The translations under genes and the position numbers were made by a program. The notes below the pieces were generated by a model. It saw nothing but the letters and a program-made list of their open reading frames with translations, did not search any database and was not told the origin of the DNA. Source: Leclercia adecarboxylata (lineage in GTDB: Bacteria > Pseudomonadota > Gammaproteobacteria > Enterobacterales > Enterobacteriaceae). Taken from it: 64,000 nucleotides of DNA. Positions 26,720 to 36,155 of this stretch are shown here, one piece after another (within the stretch, counting starts at the first letter, position 1; each line of letters starts with the position of its first letter). The stretch covers positions 4,836,001-4,900,000 of the forward strand of contig NZ_CP040889.1 of NCBI RefSeq assembly GCF_006171285.1. The letters run 5' to 3'.

Positions 26720-28336
26720 TTAATGCTTCTCGATATACATCGTGCGGCTGTAAGCCACATCTTCAGGGTTGTTAATCGGATACCCTTTCACCCAGGGTTT
26801 GATCAAACGCCCGTTGGTGTACTGGTAGATCGGCGCGATGGGCGCTTTTTCGGCGATGATTTTTTCCGCCGTATTGTAATCAGCGTTACGGGCCTTCTCC
26901 GTGGTTTCCAGCGATGCCTGATTAATCACCTTGTCATACGCCGGATCGTTGAAGCGGGAAATATTGCCGGTGTGCGTTGAGGTCAGGAGTGAAAGGAACG
27001 TTGACGGCTCGTTGTAGTCCCCGACCCATGAGGCGCGGATCACATCGAAATTACCGGTATTTCGGCTGTCGATATAGGTTTTCCACTCCTGATTTTGCAA
27101 CTTCACATCGACGCCGAGGTTCTTTTTCCACATCGACGCCACCGCAATAGCGATTTTCTGATGGTTCTCGGAAGTGTTGTACAGCAGCGTCAGCTTCAGT
27201 GGTTTTTGCGCATTGTAGCCCGCCGCCTGCAGCAGCGTTTTTGCCTGAGCGTTCATCTCTTCCTGGCTCATCTGCTCAAACGGCGATGGCTCCGGGGTAA
27301 AGCCTGCGGTCACGTCCGGGGTGAAGTGCCACGCCGGTTTCTCGCCGGTGCCCAGCACTTTCTCGGCCATAATGCGCCGGTCGATGGTCATGCTGAGCGC
27401 AAGACGCACCCTCGCATCCGCCGTTGGGCCTTTCTGGGTGTTAAACGCGTAGTAGTAGGTGCCCAGCTGCGGCGGCGTGTAAACCTGGCCCGGGATCTCT
27501 TTCATCAGTTTCTGGTAGAGATTTTTCGGGAACGACTCGGTGATATCGATACCGTCCGCCAGGTAACGCTTGGTGGCTGAGGACTCCTGGTTGATTGGGA
27601 CAAAGGTCACTTTCTGCAGGACGGTTTTGCCGTTATCCCAGTAATGGGTGTTACGCTCGACCACCAGCTTCTCGTTGACCACCCGATCTTTCAGGATGTA
27701 GGCGCCATTGCCTACCAGCGCGCCAGGACGGGTCCATTCCGCGCTGCTCTCCACATTGGCTTTCTTTACCGGGTAGAAGGCGAAGCTCGCCGTCAGGTTA
27801 GCAAACCACGGCAGCGGCTTGTCGAGCTGCACGCGCAGGGTTCGGTTATCCACCGCCGTCACGCCGAGCTTATCCGGCGGTGCTTTACCGTCAATGATGG
27901 CCTGGGCGTTAACTATCCCGGCCAGCGCTGCAAACCAGGCGAAAGGCGACGTGGTTTTTGGATCGACCAGACGCTGCCAGCTGTAGACAAAATCCTGAGC
28001 GGTAACCGGCGTTCCATCAGACCACTGCGCATTCTCGCGCAGGGTGAAGGTCCAGACGCGGTTATCATTACTCTGCCAGCGGGTCGCGACACCCGGCACC
28101 AGTTCGCCCTTTTCGTTCTGATTCACGAGGCCTTCGAAGAGGTCGCGGATCACCTGAATTTCAGGCAACCCCACCGCTTTCGCGGGATCAAGGGAAGCAG
28201 GTTCATCTTTGATATGGCGCACCAGTTCCTGTTTTGAAGCCAGCGACGTTCCGGAGGGAACGTCCGCCGCAAAGGAGTAAGAAGAGAGGCCACACAACAG
28301 TAAGGCAGAATAAATCAACGAAACCGGATGCTTCAT
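26720..28336 (-). CDS. mppA: Murein tripeptide-binding protein MppA
   Basis: This 538-residue periplasmic solute-binding protein has a signal peptide cut after SYSFA and the OppA-like family-5 fold (EPASLDPAKAVGLPEIQVIRD, then WSDGTPVTAQDFVYSWQRL). MppA binds L-Ala-gamma-D-Glu-meso-Dap and hands it to the Opp transporter for cell-wall recycling. The start at 28336 (AGGGGAT upstream) gives a length within one residue of E. coli MppA. It is divergent from mpaA, the amidase acting on the same peptide. Confidence 0.95.
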   Translation of the reverse strand: MKHPVSLIYSALLLCGLSSYSFAADVPSGTSLASKQELVRHIKDEPASLDPAKAVGLPEIQVIRDLFEGLVNQNEKGELVPGVATRWQSNDNRVWTFTLRENAQWSDGTPVTAQDFVYSWQRLVDPKTTSPFAWFAALAGIVNAQAIIDGKAPPDKLGVTAVDNRTLRVQLDKPLPWFANLTASFAFYPVKKANVESSAEWTRPGALVGNGAYILKDRVVNEKLVVERNTHYWDNGKTVLQKVTFVPINQESSATKRYLADGIDITESFPKNLYQKLMKEIPGQVYTPPQLGTYYYAFNTQKGPTADARVRLALSMTIDRRIMAEKVLGTGEKPAWHFTPDVTAGFTPEPSPFEQMSQEEMNAQAKTLLQAAGYNAQKPLKLTLLYNTSENHQKIAIAVASMWKKNLGVDVKLQNQEWKTYIDSRNTGNFDVIRASWVGDYNEPSTFLSLLTSTHTGNISRFNDPAYDKVINQASLETTEKARNADYNTAEKIIAEKAPIAPIYQYTNGRLIKPWVKGYPINNPEDVAYSRTMYIEKH

Positions 28337-28521
28337 GAGATCCCCTTTGAAATGATGGGTAACGAGCAGATGCGTAATTATTTGTTTCAGAACAGGGAAA
28401 TGCAAACAACTTCCATCGGAAAGTTGAGATCTGCCAGTTTTATCCCCAGGCTGAAACTATTTGAAAAACCGTGTGTTTTGCACAACACTGCCAGTAATAC
28501 AACTCTGATCCAGGAACGACT

Positions 28522-29235
28522 ATGTCACATACCCGCCCAAGAACGGAACGTGGCGCTTTCCCGCCGGGAACCGAACATTATGGCCGCTCTTTCCTCGACG
28601 CACCTTTAATCTGGTTCCCTGCCCCTCAGGCCGATCGCAACAGCGGCCTGATCATTGCCGGTACCCACGGAGATGAAAATTCATCGATTGTGACCCTCTC
28701 CTGCGCGCTGCGCACCCTTGCCCCGGAACTTCGCCGCCACCATGTGGTGTTAACCGTTAACCCGGACGGCTGTCAGCTGGGGTTACGCGCCAATGCCCGT
28801 GGCGTGGATTTGAACCGTAACTTCCCGGCGGCCAACTGGCGGGAAGGTGAGACGGTCTATCGCTGGAACAGCTCAGCCGCAGATCGGGACGTGGTGCTGC
28901 TGACGGGTGAAAAACCCGGTTCAGAGCCGGAAACCCAGGCGCTGTGTAATCTGATCCATAAACTGCATCCGGCCTGGGTTGTTTCGTTTCACGATCCGCT
29001 GGCCTGCATTGAAGATCCGGCCCACACGGCCCTTGGTCGCTGGCTGGCGGATGCCTTCTCGCTGCCGCTGGTGACCAGCGTCGGCTATGAAACGCCAGGC
29101 TCGTTTGGCAGCTGGTGCGCCGATTTAAGCCTGCACTGCATCACCGCCGAATTCCCGCCAATCTCTTCTGATGAGGCCAGCGAAAAGTATCTGAAGGCGA
29201 TGACAGAACTGTTGCGCTGGGAGCCTCAGAGATGA
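28522..29235 (+). CDS. mpaA: Murein tripeptide amidase MpaA
   Basis: This 237-residue cytosolic M14-type zinc carboxypeptidase removes meso-diaminopimelate from L-Ala-gamma-D-Glu-meso-Dap. GTHGDENSS (His and Glu zinc ligands), VSFHDPLACIE (third ligand His) and TAEFPP (catalytic Glu) are visible. CAGGAA precedes the ATG. It is divergent from mppA, which imports its substrate, and convergent with ycjG, which acts on the released dipeptide; the last two genes overlap by 10 bp. Confidence 0.95.
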   Translation: MSHTRPRTERGAFPPGTEHYGRSFLDAPLIWFPAPQADRNSGLIIAGTHGDENSSIVTLSCALRTLAPELRRHHVVLTVNPDGCQLGLRANARGVDLNRNFPAANWREGETVYRWNSSAADRDVVLLTGEKPGSEPETQALCNLIHKLHPAWVVSFHDPLACIEDPAHTALGRWLADAFSLPLVTSVGYETPGSFGSWCADLSLHCITAEFPPISSDEASEKYLKAMTELLRWEPQR

Positions 29236-30191
29236 ACAACGCCGGTGCTGTAATGCAGCGCCGGAGAGACATCCACCGCCAGCCAGGTCGGGCCATCGAG
29301 ATCGGCAAACCTCACTTCATTGGCGAGCGGCAGCGCGGCTCCAATCGCCCGCGAGGTGCAGAGCATACAGCCGAGCATTAGTGAAAACCCCTGCTGGCGC
29401 GCCTCGGCGGCCAGCGCCAGCGCTTCGGTGATACCGCCGGTTTTATCCAGTTTGATGTTCACCATATCGTAACGCCCTTTCAGCGTCGGCAGGCTCTGCC
29501 GCGTGTGGCAGCTCTCATCAGCACAGATGGGCAGCGGGTGGATGAAATTCGCCAGCGCGGCATCCTCTCCCGATGGCAAAGGCTGTTCGAGCATGGCGAC
29601 ATCCAGATCTGCCAGCAACTGGCAGCGGGCGGCCAGCCCTTCGCTGTGCCAGGATTCGTTAGCGTCGACGATCAGCGTGGCCTGCGGCACGGCGCCGCGA
29701 ATAGCGACCATCCGCTCGCTGATCAGACGATCGTCCAGCTTCACCTTCAGCAGGCGCGCCCCGGCGTCATACAGCGCTTTGGCACTGGACGCCATCTGTG
29801 CAGGCTCGCCGATCACCACCGTTTGTGCGGTGACCAGCGATTGCGGCAGCGTCACGCCCGCCAGCGCCGTCAGAGAGATCCCCTGCTGACGCGCGGCTAA
29901 ATCCCACAGGGCGCAGTCAACGGCGTTACGTGCCGCACCGGGTGGCAGAAAACTTTGCAGCGCTTCCCGGGTCATACCGCGCTCCAGTTCGGGAGCCAGC
30001 GCCATGATTTGCGCCATCACCGAGTCGATGCTCTCGCCGTAACGGGGATAAGGCGTGCACTCTCCCACCCCTTTGACACCCTCTTCTTCTATTTCGACCA
30101 CCACTACACGGGCCTCGCTCCGGGTTCCCCGGGAGATAACAAACGGCGTATGTAATGGCCAGGCTTCTTCATAAACCTTGAGGGTTCTCAT
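29226..30191 (-). CDS. ycjG: L-Ala-D/L-Glu epimerase
   Basis: This 321-residue enolase-superfamily enzyme converts L-Ala-D-Glu from murein peptides to L-Ala-L-Glu so that it can be degraded. The muconate-lactonizing-type residues are visible: LLKVKLDD (catalytic Lys), LIVDANESW, MLEQPLP and CADESC (metal ligands) and NIKLDKTGG (second Lys). ATG 30191 is chosen over the preceding GTG because AGGAG is six bases from it and the length equals that of E. coli YcjG. Confidence 0.94.
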   Translation of the reverse strand: MRTLKVYEEAWPLHTPFVISRGTRSEARVVVVEIEEEGVKGVGECTPYPRYGESIDSVMAQIMALAPELERGMTREALQSFLPPGAARNAVDCALWDLAARQQGISLTALAGVTLPQSLVTAQTVVIGEPAQMASSAKALYDAGARLLKVKLDDRLISERMVAIRGAVPQATLIVDANESWHSEGLAARCQLLADLDVAMLEQPLPSGEDAALANFIHPLPICADESCHTRQSLPTLKGRYDMVNIKLDKTGGITEALALAAEARQQGFSLMLGCMLCTSRAIGAALPLANEVRFADLDGPTWLAVDVSPALHYSTGVVHL

Positions 30192-30296
30192 CACTCACTC
30201 CTGTATAGCGGCTTCGCGTAAATAGGGTTTGCTGTGCTATCGGCTGATGACATACACTAACGGCGACGTTAACTATATGTAAACAGGAAGATAACT

Positions 30297-30803
30297 ATGT
30301 CACAACTCGTTCATTTCCAGGGCAACCCGGTTTCTGTTGCAGGATCCATTCCTCAGAAAGGCAGCAAAGCGCAGGCGTTTACGCTCGTGGCAAAAGATCT
30401 GTCTGACGTCGTGCTGAGCCAGTTTGCCGGCAAGCGTAAAGTGCTGAACATTTTCCCAAGCATCGATACCGGCGTATGCGCCGCGTCCGTGCGTAAATTC
30501 AACCAGCTGGCGACCGAAATGGACAACACCGTTGTGCTGTGCGTCTCTGCCGACCTGCCATTCGCTCAGTCCCGTTTCTGTGGTGCTGAAGGCCTGAGCA
30601 ACGTTATCACTCTGTCGACCCTGCGTAACCCGGAATTCCTGGAGCAGTACGGTGTGGGCATCTCCGAAGGCGCGCTGAAAGGCCTGGCTGCTCGCGCGGT
30701 TGTGGTCATCGACGAAAACGACACCGTCGTGTTCAGCCACCTGGTGAACGAAATCACCACCGAGCCGGACTATGCTGCCGCGCTCGAAGCGTTGAAAGCG
30801 TAA
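30297..30803 (+). CDS. tpx: Thiol peroxidase Tpx
   Basis: This 168-residue atypical two-Cys peroxiredoxin reduces lipid and organic hydroperoxides with thioredoxin. The peroxidatic Cys61 lies in [14 protein letters not shown] and the resolving Cys95 in SRFCGAEG, at exactly the positions of E. coli Tpx. CAGGAAG precedes the ATG, and a strong terminator follows within ten bases. It stands alone between divergent ycjG and convergent tyrR. Confidence 0.97.
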   Translation: MSQLVHFQGNPVSVAGSIPQKGSKAQAFTLVAKDLSDVVLSQFAGKRKVLNIFPSIDTGVCAASVRKFNQLATEMDNTVVLCVSADLPFAQSRFCGAEGLSNVITLSTLRNPEFLEQYGVGISEGALKGLAARAVVVIDENDTVVFSHLVNEITTEPDYAAALEALKA

Positions 30804-30810
30804 CGACAAA

Positions 30811-30838
30811 AAGAAAGCCTCCCTGCGGAGGCTTTTTT
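30811..30838. terminator. Bidirectional terminator between tpx and tyrR
   Basis: GCCTCC (30817-30822) and GGAGGC (30827-30832) pair around CTGC. Six T residues follow on the plus strand and an A-rich stretch precedes, so it can serve both convergent genes. Confidence 0.9.
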
Positions 30839-30842
30839 ATCT

Positions 30843-32384
30843 TTACTCATCACCCTTCTTCTGGCTCAGACCATACTCGCGCAGCTTGTTGGCGATGGCG
30901 GTGTGAGACACGCCCAGTCTTTTCGCCAGCTTACGGGTGCTGGGATAGTTACGATACAGCTGCGTCAGCACCGAGCGTTCAAAGCGGCTGGTAATGTCAT
31001 CCAGCGATCCTTCCATCGCCTCTTCCCCTACTGCCACCGTTCCGGCGTCATAATCCGGCAGTAAAATATCCTGCGGTCGCAGTTCATAGCCTTCAAGCTG
31101 GGTCAGGGCACGGTAGATCGCGTTTTTGAGCTGACGGATATTTCCCGGCCAGCCGTAGCGAGTCAGCACCGTGTTGAGATCCGCCGAGAACTTCGGACGA
31201 GGAATGCCCTGCTCGTCGGCAAAGCGGGCCACAAACAGCTCGGTCAACGGCATGATGTCCTGCGGGCAGTCGCGCAGCGGTGGGATGTTCAGGGTCAGTA
31301 CATTCAGACGGTAATAGAGGTCTTCCCGGAACACGCCCTTCTGCACCAGCTCCACTAGGTTCTTCTGGGTGGCGCAGATGACGCGCACATCCACATGCAC
31401 CTCATGATCTTCCCCCACCCGACGGAAGGTGCCGTCATTAAGGAAGCGTAGCAGTTTCGCCTGCATGCGCGGCGACATTTCGCCGATCTCATCCAGCAGC
31501 ACCGATCCGCCGTTGGCCTGCTCGAAGAAGCCTTTTTTACCTTCCGGCGCGTGGCCGAACAGTTCGCTTTCAACGGCATCTTCCGGAATGGAAGCGCAGT
31601 TCAGCGCCAGGTAAGGTTTGGCCGCGCGCGGACCTGCCTGATGCACCGCATGGGCCAGCAGATCTTTGCCGGTGCCGGTATCGCCGGTAATAAGAAGCGG
31701 CGCGGTGAGGTTCGCCAGCTTACGTGCCTGATCCACCACGTGACGCATTTTCGGGCTGACGGCGATTATCTGGCTGAAGGCACCCATATCCTGGCTGGAC
31801 AGATTCTGCAGCTGGCGCCCCATACGTACCGTGGAGCGCAGCATGATCACCGAGCCGGTCAGGGTTCTGTCGTCGTTTTCGCCCTGCAGATAAACCGGGG
31901 TGATCTCCATCAGGAAGTTCTGTCCGTTGATGATCACATGCTCGCTGTGGGTCGAGCGCGGGCTGCTCTCGAGCCAGCGCTGGAAATTGAAGCCAGGGAT
32001 CAGCTGGGCGGCGTTGTGGTTGCTCAGTTTCTCTGGCTCCTGGGCAAACAGCTGGCAGCTCGCCAGGTTTGCCCGGTCAATTTTGCCCTTCAGATCCAGG
32101 GATAAAAACGGCTCAGGCATCGCTTCCAGCAGCGCGCTCAGCGCCAGATGTTCACGTTCGGAGGGCATCCATGGCACGGTGCGCACATCCGTAACGCCAG
32201 CGATACGGCGGATTTCAGCCATTAAGCTGCTGAATGTATCGAAGGCAATTTCAGCAAAATTCAGGTAAATCTTCCCGATTGGGTCAATCTCAATTCCGCG
32301 CAGGTCAATACTCCGCAAAACAAGGAGATCGAGTAACTCGCGAGTCAGGCCGAGACGGTCCTTACAAAACACTTCGAGACGCAT
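30843..32384 (-). CDS. tyrR: Transcriptional regulator TyrR of aromatic amino acid genes
   Basis: This 513-residue regulator senses tyrosine, phenylalanine and tryptophan and controls their synthesis and transport. It has an N-terminal ACT domain (MRLEVFCKDRLGLTRELLDL), a PAS domain near 80-190, a sigma-54-type AAA module with GDTGTGKDLLAHAVHQ and GSVLLDEIGEMSP, and a C-terminal helix-turn-helix (STRKLAKRLGVSHTAIANKL). The AAA module lacks the GAFTGA loop (it reads HAPEGKKG), as in E. coli TyrR, which works with sigma-70. A TyrR box lies in its promoter. Confidence 0.97.
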   Translation of the reverse strand: MRLEVFCKDRLGLTRELLDLLVLRSIDLRGIEIDPIGKIYLNFAEIAFDTFSSLMAEIRRIAGVTDVRTVPWMPSEREHLALSALLEAMPEPFLSLDLKGKIDRANLASCQLFAQEPEKLSNHNAAQLIPGFNFQRWLESSPRSTHSEHVIINGQNFLMEITPVYLQGENDDRTLTGSVIMLRSTVRMGRQLQNLSSQDMGAFSQIIAVSPKMRHVVDQARKLANLTAPLLITGDTGTGKDLLAHAVHQAGPRAAKPYLALNCASIPEDAVESELFGHAPEGKKGFFEQANGGSVLLDEIGEMSPRMQAKLLRFLNDGTFRRVGEDHEVHVDVRVICATQKNLVELVQKGVFREDLYYRLNVLTLNIPPLRDCPQDIMPLTELFVARFADEQGIPRPKFSADLNTVLTRYGWPGNIRQLKNAIYRALTQLEGYELRPQDILLPDYDAGTVAVGEEAMEGSLDDITSRFERSVLTQLYRNYPSTRKLAKRLGVSHTAIANKLREYGLSQKKGDE

Positions 32385-32452
32385 GGGAAAATCACTCTAT
32401 AAGCCGGTAACCCTGAAATGATAAGCCAGATATGCGTAATCGGGAAGATGGC

Positions 32453-32470
32453 TGTCAACAAATATTGACA
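32453..32470 (-). promoter_or_regulatory. TyrR box in the tyrR promoter
   Basis: TGTCAA-N6-TTGACA is an 18-bp dyad fitting the TyrR box TGTAAA-N6-TTTACA at most positions. The TTGACA arm on the minus strand also serves as a good -35 element about 70 bases before the tyrR start, so autorepression is the likely outcome. The dyad extends to GGCTGTCAA/TTGACAGCC (32450-32473). Confidence 0.8.
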
Positions 32471-32512
32471 GCCTGTGAGCGTGGTGACGGAATTTTGTTC
32501 GAGGAAGGGACG

Positions 32513-33562
32513 TTATTGCGGTTTTTTATTGAGCGTTTCTTTCAGCTGGCCGATTAATTCCCGACGGAAATCGCCAAGCCGGGGTTTATCGTTCTCTGTC
32601 CACGGCAGAGGACGGCACAGTTCCATCGCTTTGATCCCCAGCCGCGCGGTCAGCAATCCTGCGCCAATCCCCTGCGCCGCACGGGCAGATAGACGGGCAG
32701 CCAGGTCCTGCGACATCCAGTCCATCCCCACCTCGCGCACCAGTTCGCTGGCCCCGGCGAAGGCCATATTGAGCAGCACCAGGCGGAACAGGCGCAAGCG
32801 GCTGTAATAACCCAGCTCAATACCATACAGCGTGGCAATGCGGTTGATCAGACGCAGGTTGCGCCAGGCGATAAAGGCCATATCCACCAGCGCCAGCGGG
32901 CTGACGGCAATCATCAGCGTCGATTCTGCCGCCGAGCGGCTGATCTCCCGCCGCGCCTGGCTGTCCAGCACCGGCTGCACCAGATGGGCATACAGCGAGA
33001 CCACTTCCCGGTCGTTTTGCGTTTCGTGAATGGCTGCGTACCAGCGCTGCAGCGCCGGGTGAGACTGATCGAGCCCGGCCTGTTTTGCCAGCTTTTCACA
33101 AAATGCCCGCCCGTTACCGGTGCCGTGGCTGTGCAGCAGATCCCGCGCTTCATCCCGCTCGTGGGCACGCTGGCGCAGCCGCCACAGACGTCGCCATTCG
33201 GTCGCGATCGAGCCCACGCCCGCCCCGACAATCAGGGCACCGGCCGCGCATCCGCCCAGCGCCACCCAGTCCTGGTTTTGCCAGGCGTTAACCGCCCACT
33301 GCACGCCTTGACCCACCACCGTTACGCCCGCCAGCATCAATCCGGCGCTGACCATTCTGCGCCACAGGCTGCGTTGAGGCCGCAGTGCAGCCTCAACGAC
33401 GGCTTCGGCCTGCCCCTCTTCGGCCGGAAGCATATCGGTCACCACCGGAGCAAAGTTCCCGGCCTGGGCGTCATCAAAGGTTTGTGCCGCCTTGAAGGCT
33501 TCGCGATTTTCCTCTTCCAGAGTGCCGGTAAAATCCATCCGCGGTTTTAAGGGTTCGGTCAT
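32513..33562 (-). CDS. ycjF: Inner-membrane protein YcjF (DUF697/UPF0283)
   Basis: This 349-residue protein has two membrane helices near residues 70-115 ([21 protein letters not shown] and a Gly/Ala-rich second helix) and a C-terminal DUF697 domain with [21 protein letters not shown]. Its biochemical function is not established. It overlaps ycjX by four bases (ATGA), and the two are a conserved pair in enterics with the predicted GTPase YcjX, so they probably act together in envelope stress. Confidence 0.92.
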   Translation of the reverse strand: MTEPLKPRMDFTGTLEEENREAFKAAQTFDDAQAGNFAPVVTDMLPAEEGQAEAVVEAALRPQRSLWRRMVSAGLMLAGVTVVGQGVQWAVNAWQNQDWVALGGCAAGALIVGAGVGSIATEWRRLWRLRQRAHERDEARDLLHSHGTGNGRAFCEKLAKQAGLDQSHPALQRWYAAIHETQNDREVVSLYAHLVQPVLDSQARREISRSAAESTLMIAVSPLALVDMAFIAWRNLRLINRIATLYGIELGYYSRLRLFRLVLLNMAFAGASELVREVGMDWMSQDLAARLSARAAQGIGAGLLTARLGIKAMELCRPLPWTENDKPRLGDFRRELIGQLKETLNKKPQ

Positions 33563-34956
33563 CGCAATTTATCTCCAATTAAAAACTCCAGCGCAGCATC
33601 CAGGCGAATATGGGGTAGCGGCTGGTCAACATTCATGGTCTGCGGGCGGAAGGCTTCAAACTGGAAGCCCTGCTTCTCCCAGAACGCCTGACCGGGCAGC
33701 CGGGCGGGGACTTCGCCAGGATAGACCGTCAGCGGGGCCCCGTCGCTCAGACGATGGCCGCGCAGCGCCGGGATCTTATCGCCGTTAACGTCAATCAGGC
33801 CGCTCTGGGTGGCCTGCACCGAAGCCAGCCCCAGACAGTCCATGCTGATGCCCTCAAACGCGGCGTTCTGCCAGGCATCCTGAACAAGCTGTTGCAGGAG
33901 CGACACCATATTGGCGTGCTGATCTACCGTGACGTGATCCGCCTTGGTGGCGGCAAACAGCAGCTTGTCGATCACCGGGGAGAACAGACGCCGGAACAGC
34001 GTGCGCTGCCCGTAGTGGAAGCTCTGCATCAGCTGGGTGAGCGCGAGGCGCATGTCGTTGAAGGCCTGCGGTCCGCTGTTGAGCGGCTGAAGGCAGTCCA
34101 CCAGCACAATCTGGCGGTCGAAGCGTAAAAAGTGGTTGGTATAAAAGCCCTTGACCACTTTTTCACAGTAATAGTTGAAGCGCTCGCGCAGCATACCGGC
34201 GTTGGTGTGTTTGTCGGCCTGGGCAAGTTTTGACTCGCCAAAGGCGTCCACGTCCGGCCACGGGAAAAACTGCAGCGCCGGCGCGCCCGCCATATCCCCC
34301 GGCAGCACAAAGCGGCCAGGCTGAATGAAGTGCAGGCCCTCTTTCTTGCACTGGTGCAGATAATCGGTCCAGGCTTCAGAGATCGCCGCCAGCCGGTTTT
34401 CGTCGGCAGGGGCCAGCGGATCGAGCCCCTCACACAGCGAACGCCAGCGGGCGGACCACTCCGCACGTTGCCCCTGTAACAGGCCGGTCATCTGCCGCGA
34501 CCAGCTGAGATAATCCTGGGTCAGCATCGGCAGATCGAGCAGCCATTCGCCAGGATAGTCGACGATCTCCAGATAGAGAGTCGAGGTCTCTTTGAAGTGA
34601 CGCAGCAGCGAATCGTTGGAGCGAAAGCGCAGCGCCAGACGGATTTCGCTCACCCCGCGGGTGGGCGTCGGCCAGGTCGGCGGCGAGCCGTACAGCTGGG
34701 CCAGCCCTTCGTCGTAGGTAAAACGGGGAATGCCGAAGTCGCGCTGGGGCACGCGCTTCACGCCGAGCAGACGCTCTTCGCGCACCGCACTCAGCAGGGG
34801 CAAACGCGCTCCGGCATGCAGGTTAAGGAGTTGATTGACCATCGCCGTGATAAAGGCGGTTTTGCCGCTGCGGCTCAGTCCGGTGACCGCCAGGCGCAAA
34901 TGACGGTCAACCCCACGATTAACCAGAGAATTGAGTTCGTTTTTAAGTCGCTTCAT
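33559..34956 (-). CDS. ycjX: Predicted P-loop GTPase-like protein YcjX (DUF463)
   Basis: This 465-residue protein begins with a nucleotide-binding motif, [20 protein letters not shown] (GLSRSGKT, residues about 25-32), and includes [14 protein letters not shown], a switch-like DYPGEW element. The length equals that of E. coli YcjX. In E. coli the gene belongs to the heat-shock regulon, and a matching promoter is visible upstream here. It is the first gene of ycjX-ycjF. Function in the cell is unknown. Confidence 0.93.
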   Translation of the reverse strand: MKRLKNELNSLVNRGVDRHLRLAVTGLSRSGKTAFITAMVNQLLNLHAGARLPLLSAVREERLLGVKRVPQRDFGIPRFTYDEGLAQLYGSPPTWPTPTRGVSEIRLALRFRSNDSLLRHFKETSTLYLEIVDYPGEWLLDLPMLTQDYLSWSRQMTGLLQGQRAEWSARWRSLCEGLDPLAPADENRLAAISEAWTDYLHQCKKEGLHFIQPGRFVLPGDMAGAPALQFFPWPDVDAFGESKLAQADKHTNAGMLRERFNYYCEKVVKGFYTNHFLRFDRQIVLVDCLQPLNSGPQAFNDMRLALTQLMQSFHYGQRTLFRRLFSPVIDKLLFAATKADHVTVDQHANMVSLLQQLVQDAWQNAAFEGISMDCLGLASVQATQSGLIDVNGDKIPALRGHRLSDGAPLTVYPGEVPARLPGQAFWEKQGFQFEAFRPQTMNVDQPLPHIRLDAALEFLIGDKLR

Positions 34957-35005
34957 CGCCGTCCTTCATTGCGTGGAACTCTGAAATCACTTGCTTCAGA
35001 ATACA

Positions 35006-35034
35006 ATAAATGGGGGCAGATCGTTGATTATCAA
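35006..35034 (-). promoter_or_regulatory. Candidate sigma-32 (heat-shock) promoter for ycjXF
   Basis: On the minus strand TTGATA (35034-35029) is followed after 13 bases by CCCCATTTAT (35015-35006), close to the RpoH consensus CTTGAA-N13-15-CCCCATnT. It lies about 50 bases before the ycjX start, in the divergent ycjX/ycjW gap. Confidence 0.7.
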
Positions 35035-35111
35035 TTCATAATTATTGCTATTGCCGATTTCTCTCCAGTAAGATGAGTCAAATTGCTGTCTTTCAGGAGC
35101 GAGTAAGGTGT

Positions 35112-36122
35112 ATGTCACCCACCATTTATGATATTGCGCGAGTTGCTGGCGTTTCAAAATCAACCGTGTCCAGAGTTCTGAATAAGCAAACCAATATTTC
35201 ACCCGAAGCCCGCGAGAAGGTGCTCAAGGCGATTGCAGAATTAAATTATGAACCCAATAAACTTGCCCGCGCCCTGACCTCTTCCGGCTTCGATGCCATT
35301 ATGGTTATTTCAACCCGTTCCACCAAAACTACCGCTGGCAATCCTTTTTTCTCTGATGTGCTTCATGTCATTACCGCAAAAGCGGAGCAGGAAGGTTTTG
35401 ACGTTATTTTGCAGACATCAAAAAGCAGTGAAGACGATCTGCTGAAATGTGAAAACAAAATAAAACAGAAAATGATTAAAGGGATCATCATGCTGAGTTC
35501 ACCGGCAAATGAGTCATTTTTCTCCAGACTGGATGCTTATGGTATTCCGGTGGTGGTTATCGGTAAAGTGGAAGGCGACTATCAGAATATCTACTCCGTA
35601 GATACCGATAATTATCATGACAGCGCCACGCTGACGGAGACATTTATTAAACAAGGTTATCGTGATATTGCCTGCCTGCATGCCCCTCTCGATTATCACG
35701 TCTCTATTGACCGTCTTGCAGGATATAAAGCCACTCTCGAAAAACATCAGGTCGCTATTAAGCATGAATGGGTGATCGACGGTGGTTATACCCATGAGAG
35801 CGCGCTCGCGGCGGCTATTCAGCTGTTGTCTTCGGCCCCCCCGCCGAATGCGGTATTTGCCACCGACAGCATGAAGCTACTCAGCCTCTATCGCGCAGCG
35901 GATGCGTTAAATATCAAGATCCCCGAGCAGCTTGCGGTTGCGGGTTACAGCGACCCCATGCTGTCGCTCATTTTGACCCCTGCACCTGGCGGCTTTGATA
36001 TCCCGACGCGCAAACTGGGTGAAGAGAGTTGTGACCTTCTGTTCAGGCGTATCGCAGGCCAGCCCGCGCCGCATAAGGTGCTCGTGGATACCCATTTTTC
36101 CTGGGCTGAGTCACTGCGCTAA
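35112..36122 (+). CDS. ycjW: LacI-family regulator YcjW
   Basis: This 336-residue regulator has the LacI helix-turn-helix at its N-terminus ([20 protein letters not shown]), hinge LARALTS, and a periplasmic-binding-protein-like ligand domain. The start at 35112 gives MSPTIYDIA, as in E. coli YcjW; an upstream in-frame ATG would add 13 odd residues. YcjW controls the adjacent ycj glucoside operon and in E. coli has been linked to pspE and H2S production. Two matching operators lie in the ycj operon of this window. Confidence 0.94.
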   Translation: MSPTIYDIARVAGVSKSTVSRVLNKQTNISPEAREKVLKAIAELNYEPNKLARALTSSGFDAIMVISTRSTKTTAGNPFFSDVLHVITAKAEQEGFDVILQTSKSSEDDLLKCENKIKQKMIKGIIMLSSPANESFFSRLDAYGIPVVVIGKVEGDYQNIYSVDTDNYHDSATLTETFIKQGYRDIACLHAPLDYHVSIDRLAGYKATLEKHQVAIKHEWVIDGGYTHESALAAAIQLLSSAPPPNAVFATDSMKLLSLYRAADALNIKIPEQLAVAGYSDPMLSLILTPAPGGFDIPTRKLGEESCDLLFRRIAGQPAPHKVLVDTHFSWAESLR

Positions 36123-36147
36123 CACCAGGGGCGATCGCCCCTGGTGT
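36122..36147. terminator. Perfect 26-nt palindrome between convergent ycjW and ompG
   Basis: ACACCAGGGGCGA and its exact complement form a perfect dyad directly after the ycjW stop and eight bases before the ompG stop. It can fold the ends of both transcripts. There is no clear T run on either side, so it is either a bidirectional terminator of the weaker kind or an mRNA 3'-end protector. Confidence 0.65.
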
Positions 36148-36155
36148 ATAACCTG

